This document shows positions 1-4,383 of a stretch of DNA of 5,829 nt, piece by piece. The number at the start of each line of letters is the position of its first letter. The first letter of the stretch is position 1. This DNA comes from Frankiaceae bacterium. GTDB taxonomy: Bacteria; Actinomycetota; Actinomycetes; JAFAQI01. Under the pieces are notes generated by a model. It saw only the letters and a list, made by a program, of their open reading frames with translations. It was not told the origin of the DNA and searched no databases. The stretch spans positions 1 to 5,829 of the forward strand of contig JAVEEH010000161.1 in the NCBI GenBank assembly GCA_030840545.1. The letters are read 5' to 3'. Position numbers and translations under genes: made by a program.

Positions 1-707
1 CGATGCCGATGGGCGAGACGGCGGAGGAGGTGGCCGCACTCGACGGCATCACCAGGGCCGAGTCGGACGCCTATGCGCTGCGCTCGCACGAACGCGCGGT
101 GGCCGCCGCGAAGGACGGACACTTCGACGCCGAGATCGTTGCTGTCGAGACCGCCGCCGGCTCCGTCACCGTCGACGAGGGCCCGCGGGCTGACACGACG
201 CTGGACCGGCTCGGCCGGCTCCGCACCGTGTTCCGCCCCGACGGAATCGTGACCGCCGGGTCGTCCTCGCCACTGTCCGACGGCGCAGCAGCGATCGTCG
301 TAGCGAGTGAAGAAGCGGTGCGACGGCACGGTCTGGTGCCCAGGGCACGCGTTGTCGCCGGGGCGTCAGCGGGAGTGCCGCCGCACCTCATGGGGCTCGG
401 CCCGGTGCCGTCGTCGGAGAAGGCGTTGGCACGCGCGGGCTGGTCAGCCGCCGACCTCGACACGGTTGAGCTCAACGAGGCGTTCGCGCCGCAGGTGCTC
501 GCGTGCGTCCGCCGGCTGGGGCTCGATCCGGACCGGGTCAACGCCGACGGTGGCGCCATCGCCCTCGGCCATCCCCTCGGCTGCTCCGGGGCGCGCCTCG
601 CGGTCACCTTGCTCGGGCGGATGGAACGCACCGATGCCAGCCGGGGGCTCGCGACACTGTGCGTCGGAGTCGGCCAAGGACTCGCGATGCTCGTCGAACG
701 GGTCTGA
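1..707 (+). CDS. Thiolase (acetyl-CoA acyltransferase family), C-terminal part, 5'-truncated
   Basis: The frame is open from the left edge, so this is the last ~235 codons of a gene that normally encodes about 390-400 residues. Thiolases exchange or cleave acyl-CoA and acetyl-CoA units in fatty-acid degradation, ketone metabolism or acetoacetyl-CoA formation in the cytoplasm. Counting from the Met at base 3, the sequence shows MGETAEEVA at 3-11, the SHERA segment at 29-32, the nucleotide-loop region TAGSSSPLSDGAAA at 84-97, NEAFAP at 158-163, the catalytic His in GHPLGCSGAR (H190), and the second catalytic Cys in LCVGVGQG (C220). The nucleophilic Cys, near residue 90 in the full protein, lies upstream and cannot be checked. 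The SSSPLSDGAAA form fits degradative acyl-CoA thiolases at least as well as biosynthetic acetoacetyl-CoA thiolases, so no gene symbol is given. The ATG at base 3 is internal, because the MGETAE motif that follows is normally mid-protein. It ends 74 bases before cysS on the same strand but has no functional link to it. Confidence 0.93.
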   Translation, partial: MPMGETAEEVAALDGITRAESDAYALRSHERAVAAAKDGHFDAEIVAVETAAGSVTVDEGPRADTTLDRLGRLRTVFRPDGIVTAGSSSPLSDGAAAIVVASEEAVRRHGLVPRARVVAGASAGVPPHLMGLGPVPSSEKALARAGWSAADLDTVELNEAFAPQVLACVRRLGLDPDRVNADGGAIALGHPLGCSGARLAVTLLGRMERTDASRGLATLCVGVGQGLAMLVERV

Positions 708-768
708 TGGGGGATCACGTCGCGACCTACGGCCTTTGACGGGAAACCTCGGAGCCTGCCGCTCTGCA

Positions 769-774
769 TAGGCT
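769..774 (+). promoter_or_regulatory. Possible -10 element of cysS (leaderless candidate)
   Basis: TAGGCT fits the loose actinobacterial -10 pattern TAnnnT and ends 7 bases before the GTG start at 782. A promoter here would start transcription at or within a base or two of the start codon, giving a leaderless mRNA. No strong Shine-Dalgarno precedes the GTG, which agrees with this. A TTGACG at 736-741 looks like a -35 box, but the gap to this hexamer is 27 bases, too long for a standard promoter, and nothing good sits at normal -35 spacing. Weak call. Confidence 0.25.
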
Positions 775-781
775 GTGCGGT

Positions 782-2170
782 GTGACCTTGCGGCTCCACG
801 ACACCCGCACGCGGACGACGCGCGACTTCGCGCCGCTGCGCGACGGCGCCGTGAGCATCTATGTCTGCGGCCCGACGGTGCAGTCGGCACCGCACGTCGG
901 GCATGCGCGTTCAGCCGTCGCGTTCGACATCTTGCGCCGCTGGCTCCAGACCAGCGGCTATGCCGTGACGTTCTTGCGCAATGTCACCGACATCGACGAC
1001 AAGATCCTGCATAACGCCTCGCATGCCGATGTGCCCTGGTGGGCGCTCGCGGCTGAGAACACGCGACAGTTCACGGCCGCCTACGACGCCCTCAACGTGC
1101 TGCCCCCGACGGGTGAGCCACGGGCGACCGGCCACGTGCCGGAGATGGTGACGCTGATGCAGCGACTCATCGACGCCGGGCATGCCTACGCGGGCGGAGG
1201 TGACGTCTACTTCGACGTGCGTTCGTTTCCGTCGTACGGCGAGCTGTCCGGTCAGAAGCCCGACCAGATGTTGTCCAGCGAGGCTGACGCCGATGCGGCG
1301 AGTGGGAAACGCGACCCGCTGGACTTCGCCTTGTGGAAGGGCGCCAAGCCGGGGGAGCCGGCCTGGGAGACGCCGTGGGGTCCGGGCCGTCCCGGGTGGC
1401 ACCTGGAGTGCTCGGCGATGGCGACGCGCTATCTCGGCGCCGAGTTCGACATCCACGGCGGCGGGCTCGACCTCGTGTTCCCCCATCACGAGAACGAAGT
1501 TGCGCAGTCGGTGGCTGCCGGCGACGGGTTCGCGCGCTATTGGATGCACAACGGCATGGTCAACACCTCCGGCGAGAAGATGAGCAAGTCGCTGGGCAAC
1601 TCCCTCGTCGTCGCGGACGTGCTGCAGCGAGCCCGCCCGCAGGCGGTGCGCTATTTCCTCGGCGCCCCGCACTACCGCTCCGACGTCGAGTGGAGTGAAG
1701 AGGCGCTGGCCGAGGCGGAAGCGGCCTACACCCGGATCGAGAACTTCCTCGAGCGCGCGGCCGAGCTGGTGGAGGCACCAGGCCCGCAGCCGGTCCCGGA
1801 AGCCTTCGCCGCGGCCATGGATGACGACCTCGGCGTGCCCCGGGCACTGGGCGTCCTGCATGCGAGCGTGCGGGACGGCAACGCCGCTCTCGCCGCGGGC
1901 GACAAGGCGGCGGTGGCCCGGTCGTTGGGACACGTGCAGGCCATGGTCGCGGTGCTCGGCCTCGCGCCCGCGGACTATGCGACGACGCGATCGCAGGAGG
2001 GCTCGTTACGCCATGTCGTCGATGCGCTGGTCCCAGCGTTGATCACGGCGCGTGAGGCGGCCCGCTCGCGCAAGGACTACGCCGAGGCCGACCGGATCCG
2101 CGATGCCCTGACCGCCTCCGGGCTGGTCATCGAGGACACCGCCACGGGGCCGAGATGGCGGGTGCCGTGA
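782..2170 (+). CDS. cysS: Cysteinyl-tRNA synthetase (CysS)
   Basis: This class I aminoacyl-tRNA synthetase activates cysteine with ATP and loads it onto tRNA-Cys in the cytoplasm. The 462 residues match the usual length. The HIGH signature appears as HVGH at 38-41 and KMSKS at 266-270. The four zinc ligands that bind the substrate cysteine thiol are all present: C29 (in YVCGPT), C210 (in WHLECSAM), H235 and E239 (in PHHENE). FDIHGGGLDLVFPHHENE is typical of the family. After the catalytic domain comes a helical, Glu/Ala-rich DALR-like anticodon-binding region (about 300-440), ending in VIEDTATGPRWRVP, a standard CysS C-terminus. The related mycothiol enzyme MshC shares HIGH, KMSKS and zinc ligands but is shorter and lacks this tail, so CysS is preferred. 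The start is GTG at 782: MTLRLHDT matches the N-terminus expected for the family, and only weak ribosome-site-like sequence precedes it. The stop overlaps the ATG of rlmB by one base. Confidence 0.97.
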   Translation: MTLRLHDTRTRTTRDFAPLRDGAVSIYVCGPTVQSAPHVGHARSAVAFDILRRWLQTSGYAVTFLRNVTDIDDKILHNASHADVPWWALAAENTRQFTAAYDALNVLPPTGEPRATGHVPEMVTLMQRLIDAGHAYAGGGDVYFDVRSFPSYGELSGQKPDQMLSSEADADAASGKRDPLDFALWKGAKPGEPAWETPWGPGRPGWHLECSAMATRYLGAEFDIHGGGLDLVFPHHENEVAQSVAAGDGFARYWMHNGMVNTSGEKMSKSLGNSLVVADVLQRARPQAVRYFLGAPHYRSDVEWSEEALAEAEAAYTRIENFLERAAELVEAPGPQPVPEAFAAAMDDDLGVPRALGVLHASVRDGNAALAAGDKAAVARSLGHVQAMVAVLGLAPADYATTRSQEGSLRHVVDALVPALITAREAARSRKDYAEADRIRDALTASGLVIEDTATGPRWRVP

Positions 2171-3177
2171 TGGCACCGGCCGGTGGCGGCAAGGGCGGGG
2201 CCGGCAAGGGCGGCGGTAAGAAGGGCCCGATGAAGGGCACCGGTGGGCACGGCCGGGCCAAGCTGTCCGGCCGGGGGCCGACCCCGAAGGCCGAGGACCG
2301 GCCGGGTCATCCGGCAGCCCGCCGAGCGAAGGCGGCGGCCAAGCGTGCGGCGGCGCCGAGACCGTCGATTCCGCGCGACACCCGCCGGGCGCGGCCGGAT
2401 CGCGCCGGCATCGCCCCGGACGAGCTGGTGGCAGGACGCAACGCGGTGCTCGAAGCACTGCGGGCCGGCGTACCCGGCCTGTCGGTGCGGATCGCCGGCG
2501 GCCTCGAGCGGGACGAGCGGGTGGACGAGATCCGGACGCTAGCCCGGCATCTCGCCCTCACCGTGGACGAGGCGACCCGGATCGATCTCGACCGCCTGGT
2601 CGGCGGTGGCCCGCAGGCAGCCGCGGTCCATCAGGGCGTTGTCCTGCAGGTGCAGCCGTTCGGCTACCTGCACGCCGACGACCTGCTGCGGCGCGCGGCC
2701 GAGGCGACCGATCCTGCCCTCGTGGTCGCGCTCGACGGGGTGACCGATCCGCACAACCTGGGGGCCATCGCGCGCTCGGCGGCTGCCTTCGGCGCCCACG
2801 GGCTGCTGCTGCCCGAGCGCCGGTCCGCCGGCGTCACTCCGGCGGCGTGGAAGGCGAGCGCGGGCGCGCTCGCTCAGCTGCCCGTGGCCCGGGTGACCAA
2901 TCTGGTCCGGGCGTTGAAGGCGGCCGCGGAGCAGGGGCTCATGCTGGCCGGCCTGGACGGGGCGGGCGAGCTCGACCTCGACGCGCTGGAGCTCGCGACC
3001 GGGCCGCTGGTGCTCGTCATCGGGGCCGAGGGTCGCGGCCTGTCCCGCCTGGTCGCCGAGACCTGCGACGTCCGGGTGCGGATCCCGCTGAACGCCGCAG
3101 TCAACTCGCTCAACGCCTCGGTCGCGGCCGGGATCGCCCTTGCCGAGGTGGCCCGCCGCCGGCGGTCCGGTTCGTGA
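2170..3177 (+). CDS. rlmB: 23S rRNA (guanosine-2'-O-)methyltransferase RlmB, SpoU/TrmH family
   Basis: RlmB-type enzymes use S-adenosylmethionine to methylate the 2'-OH of a guanosine in 23S rRNA (G2251 in E. coli) during large-subunit assembly. Numbered from the ATG at 2170 (335 residues), an L30e-like substrate-binding domain spans about 86-160 (LVAGRNAVLEALRAG to HQGVVLQV). The SPOUT knotted domain follows with its three motifs: motif 1 DPHNLGAIARS (N196, R202), motif 2 VIGAEGRGLSRLV (E287), and motif 3 IPLNAAVNSLNASVAAGIAL (about 305-324). The first ~80 residues form a Gly/Lys/Arg/Pro-rich, probably disordered basic extension, common in actinobacterial RlmB and possibly RNA-binding. An in-frame ATG at 2155 would add five residues. 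I prefer 2170 because TGATG overlaps the cysS stop and because 20 residues to KKGP matches the N-terminus I remember for mycobacterial homologues. Probably co-transcribed and translationally coupled with cysS. The exact target nucleotide is inferred from the family. Confidence 0.94.
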   Translation: MAPAGGGKGGAGKGGGKKGPMKGTGGHGRAKLSGRGPTPKAEDRPGHPAARRAKAAAKRAAAPRPSIPRDTRRARPDRAGIAPDELVAGRNAVLEALRAGVPGLSVRIAGGLERDERVDEIRTLARHLALTVDEATRIDLDRLVGGGPQAAAVHQGVVLQVQPFGYLHADDLLRRAAEATDPALVVALDGVTDPHNLGAIARSAAAFGAHGLLLPERRSAGVTPAAWKASAGALAQLPVARVTNLVRALKAAAEQGLMLAGLDGAGELDLDALELATGPLVLVIGAEGRGLSRLVAETCDVRVRIPLNAAVNSLNASVAAGIALAEVARRRRSGS

Positions 3178-3205
3178 TCCGACACAACCACTGGCGGTTC
3201 CTTCC

Positions 3206-3307
3206 ACCGAACGGCTGAGGGGTGATTCGCCGGATTTCGCCCTGTTTTGCCTGCTCAGGGCGATTTGAAGTGCTCGTCACTACGGCGTCACCCCAACGTC
3301 GTTCGGT
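3206..3307 (+). repeat. Nested inverted repeats between rlmB and sigH (possible structured RNA)
   Basis: Three perfect inverted repeats lie inside one another: ACCGAACG (3206-3213) with CGTTCGGT (3300-3307), GGGGTGA (3219-3225) with TCACCCC (3288-3294), and TCGCCCTG (3237-3244) with CAGGGCGA (3256-3263). The outer and middle pairs are separated by 5 bases on both sides, and a G-T and a C-G pair can extend the outer stem into that gap, leaving a symmetrical 3x3 internal loop. GCCG (3229-3232) can also pair with CGGC (3283-3286). A looser pair, CACAAC (3183-3188) with GTTGTG (3312-3317), lies outside. A long branched RNA hairpin is possible in the 3' end of the rlmB transcript or the 5' leader of sigH. 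The pairing is read directly; any function is inference. No known RNA family was recognised. Confidence 0.45.
3237..3263 (+). terminator. Possible hairpin terminator of the cysS-rlmB unit
   Basis: An 8-bp perfect GC-rich stem (TCGCCCTG / CAGGGCGA) closes an 11-base loop, 60 bases past the rlmB stop. It is followed by only three Ts (TTTGAAG), so it is not a classic rho-independent terminator. Actinobacterial terminators often lack a T-run. It could instead be the apical hairpin of the larger nested structure. Confidence 0.35.
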
Positions 3308-3399
3308 CGTTGTTGTGATGAAGCCCGATGTTCAGAAGTCGGGTCATCCGTTACATTTCGGAGCAGGTCGTGCGCCGCAATGACATCCCAGCATCAGAC

Positions 3400-3405
3400 G
3401 GAGGA
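3400..3405 (+). promoter_or_regulatory. Ribosome binding site deciding the sigH start
   Basis: GGAGGA ends 9 bases before the GTG at 3415. It is the best Shine-Dalgarno near any in-frame start of this gene. The upstream ATG at 3328 has none, the GTG at 3370 has GGAG at 3360-3363, and the ATG at 3469 has only GAAGG-like sequence. This supports GTG 3415 as the start. Confidence 0.7.
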
Positions 3406-3414
3406 CCGAAACCC

Positions 3415-4095
3415 GTGCGTTCTGCCAGGTTGAGGGCTGCTGCGAAGGCATCCGCCGAAGGTCCGCGCATGCCGGTCCCAGGAGGCGACGAAGACCTCGT
3501 CGCAGCCGCGCGGGCCGGTGACGACCGGGCTCTCGCCACGTTGCTGGACAAGTACCGCGGGTTCGCCCGGTCGAAGGCCCACTCCTACTTCCTCGTCGGC
3601 GCCGACCGCGAGGACATCATCCAGGAAGGCATGATCGGTCTCTACAAGGCCGTGCGTGACTTCAACCCCGACCTGCAGACCTCCTTCCGTGCGTTCGCCG
3701 AGCTGTGCATCACCCGCCAGGTCATCACGGCGATCAAGACCGCGACGCGTCAGAAGCACGGGCCGCTCAACAACTACGTCTCGTTCTCCCGCCCTGTCCT
3801 CACCGACGACGAGGGCGAGCGCTGCCTCGGCGACATGCTGCCGGTCATGGCTGTCTCCGACCCGGCCGACCTCGTGATCTCGGCCGAGCGCATCCGTGCC
3901 CTGCAGGAGCACTTCGACACGGTGCTGTCCGACCTCGAGGCCGAGGTGCTGCGGCTCTACGTCGACGGCAAGAGCTACCAGGAGATCGCCGAGGTGCTCA
4001 AGCGGCACGTCAAGTCGATCGACAACGCCCTGCAGCGCATCAAGCGCAAGCTCGACGGCCATCTGAAGGCTCGCGAAGTCGCCGACGCCGGCTGA
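3415..4095 (+). CDS. sigH: RNA polymerase sigma factor, SigH/Spo0H-like (sigma-70 family)
   Basis: A short sigma-70-family factor of 226 residues with region 2 and region 4 but no long region 1 or region 3. Region 2 runs from about DLVAAARAGD (27-36): core-binding region 2.2 is DIIQEGMIGLYKAVRDFNP (67-85), followed by SFRAFAELCITRQVITAIKTA (90-110), covering 2.3 and the -10-recognising 2.4. After a variable acidic linker (about 118-158), region 4 spans LSDLEAEVLRLY (171-182) and the helix-turn-helix KSYQEIAEVLKRHVKSIDNALQRIKRKL (186-213). The IIQEG / FRAFAELCITRQ / KSIDNALQRIKRKL wording matches the Bacillus Spo0H (sigma-H) type rather than typical ECF factors. In Bacillus that factor drives early sporulation and stationary-phase genes; the role here is unknown and sporulation should not be assumed. 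GTG 3415 is chosen from its GGAGGA site; an in-frame ATG at 3328 would add 29 poorly conserved-looking residues. No anti-sigma gene is adjacent. A 237-base non-coding leader with inverted repeats precedes it, suggesting an independent promoter or leader control. Confidence 0.88.
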   Translation: MRSARLRAAAKASAEGPRMPVPGGDEDLVAAARAGDDRALATLLDKYRGFARSKAHSYFLVGADREDIIQEGMIGLYKAVRDFNPDLQTSFRAFAELCITRQVITAIKTATRQKHGPLNNYVSFSRPVLTDDEGERCLGDMLPVMAVSDPADLVISAERIRALQEHFDTVLSDLEAEVLRLYVDGKSYQEIAEVLKRHVKSIDNALQRIKRKLDGHLKAREVADAG

Positions 4096-4109
4096 CAAAA
4101 AAGCGTGGC

Positions 4110-4138
4110 TTAGGGCGTCGCCGCGGCGGGCCTAAACT
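4110..4138 (+). promoter_or_regulatory. Possible promoter of tRNA-Thr, containing a palindrome
   Basis: TAAACT at 4133-4138 fits a TAnnnT -10 box and lies 9 bases before the mature tRNA, leaving a leader of only a few bases. At exactly 17-base spacing is TTAGGG (4110-4115), a poor -35 match (only the two Ts agree with TTGACA). The interval also holds TTAGG (4110-4114) facing CCTAA (4131-4135) around the 10-base self-complementary CGCCGCGGCG (4119-4128), which may form a hairpin ending sigH transcription or bind a protein. An AAAAAA run at 4097-4102 lies just upstream. Confidence 0.3.
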
Positions 4139-4147
4139 CTGCGGACT

Positions 4148-4219
4148 GCCCCGTTAGCTCAGTGGTAGAGCATCCGCCTTGTAAGCGGAAGGTCGTCCGT
4201 TCAATCCGGACACGGGGCT
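4148..4219 (+). tRNA. tRNA-Thr (anticodon TGT)
   Basis: A complete 72-base cloverleaf can be folded by eye. The acceptor stem GCCCCGT (4148-4154) pairs with ACGGGGC (4212-4218), and the discriminator base is T4219. The D stem is GCTC/GAGC (4157-4160, 4168-4171) with loop AGTGGTA. The anticodon stem TCCGC/GCGGA (4173-4177, 4185-4189) closes the loop CTTGTAA, in which T33 precedes the anticodon TGT (4180-4182), reading ACA threonine codons and possibly other ACN codons. The variable loop is AGGTC, and the T stem GTCCG/CGGAC closes TTCAATC. All stems are fully paired. CCA is not encoded (the gene is followed by CC then G), so it must be added after transcription. Confidence 0.97.
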
Positions 4220-4232
4220 CCGTGAATCGTCC

Positions 4233-4259
4233 GTTGCGACGATCAAGATCCGTCGCAAC
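4233..4259 (+). terminator. Hairpin terminator after tRNA-Thr
   Basis: A perfect 9-bp stem GTTGCGACG (4233-4241) / CGTCGCAAC (4251-4259) with a 9-base loop begins 13 bases after the tRNA. Its position and strength suggest transcription termination or a 3' processing boundary. No T-run follows (the next bases are CATGCC), so a rho-independent mechanism of the E. coli type is not shown. Confidence 0.45.
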
Positions 4260-4260
4260 C

Positions 4261-4277
4261 ATGCCGATACCCGGCAT
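4261..4277 (+). repeat. Second short hairpin after tRNA-Thr
   Basis: ATGCCG (4261-4266) pairs with CGGCAT (4272-4277) around a 5-base loop, one base after the first hairpin. The right arm overlaps GCATAG (4274-4279), which could alternatively pair with CTATGC (4305-4310). It may be part of a tandem terminator or of the leader of the protease gene. Confidence 0.35.
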
Positions 4278-4290
4278 AGCCCCCATCTAA

Positions 4291-4308
4291 ATAGTCACAA
4301 GTGACTAT
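4291..4308 (+). promoter_or_regulatory. 18-bp operator-like palindrome upstream of the S8 protease
   Basis: ATAGTCAC (4291-4298) and GTGACTAT (4301-4308) are perfect inverted copies separated by AA. A 2-base gap is too tight for a stable RNA hairpin but is typical of a dimeric repressor's DNA site. It lies 75 bases before the protease ATG in the most AT-rich patch of the window, where a promoter would be expected; a TATGCA overlaps its right arm. I do not recognise the motif as the site of a specific regulator, and no regulator gene for it is visible here. Confidence 0.4.
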
Positions 4309-4383
4309 GCATCTCGGGCTGACATCCGCCGAAGAGGCTGCTGCGAGTAGCCCAAGAAGCCTGGCAACTCTGGCGGAGGCGAG

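Noticed and set aside
736..741. TTGACG as a -35 box for cysS
   Set aside because: It is a good hexamer but no -10-like sequence lies 16-19 bases downstream; the nearest candidate is 27 bases away.
71..904. Minus-strand frame of 277 codons opposite the thiolase
   Set aside because: It overlaps the conserved thiolase motifs and the cysS start; its sequence is Ser/Arg/Ala-rich noise typical of GC-rich antisense frames.
911..1933. Long minus-strand open frame opposite cysS
   Set aside because: High GC creates long antisense frames. The cysS frame on the + strand has every family motif, and the antisense protein is a low-complexity Arg/His/Gly/Val sequence with no domain I recognise.
782..2170. 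MshC (mycothiol cysteine ligase) instead of CysS
   Set aside because: The 462-residue length, the C-terminal anticodon-binding region and the IEDTATGPRW ending fit CysS; MshC is shorter and lacks them.
3331..3357. TTCAGA with TACATT (3352-3357) as a sigH promoter
   Set aside because: Spacing is 15 bases and the -35 match is poor. It would suit the GTG 3415 start, but the evidence is too thin to annotate.
3394..4098. Minus-strand frame of 234 codons opposite sigH
   Set aside because: It mirrors the codon structure of sigH and shows no recognisable motif; sigH regions 2 and 4 are clear.
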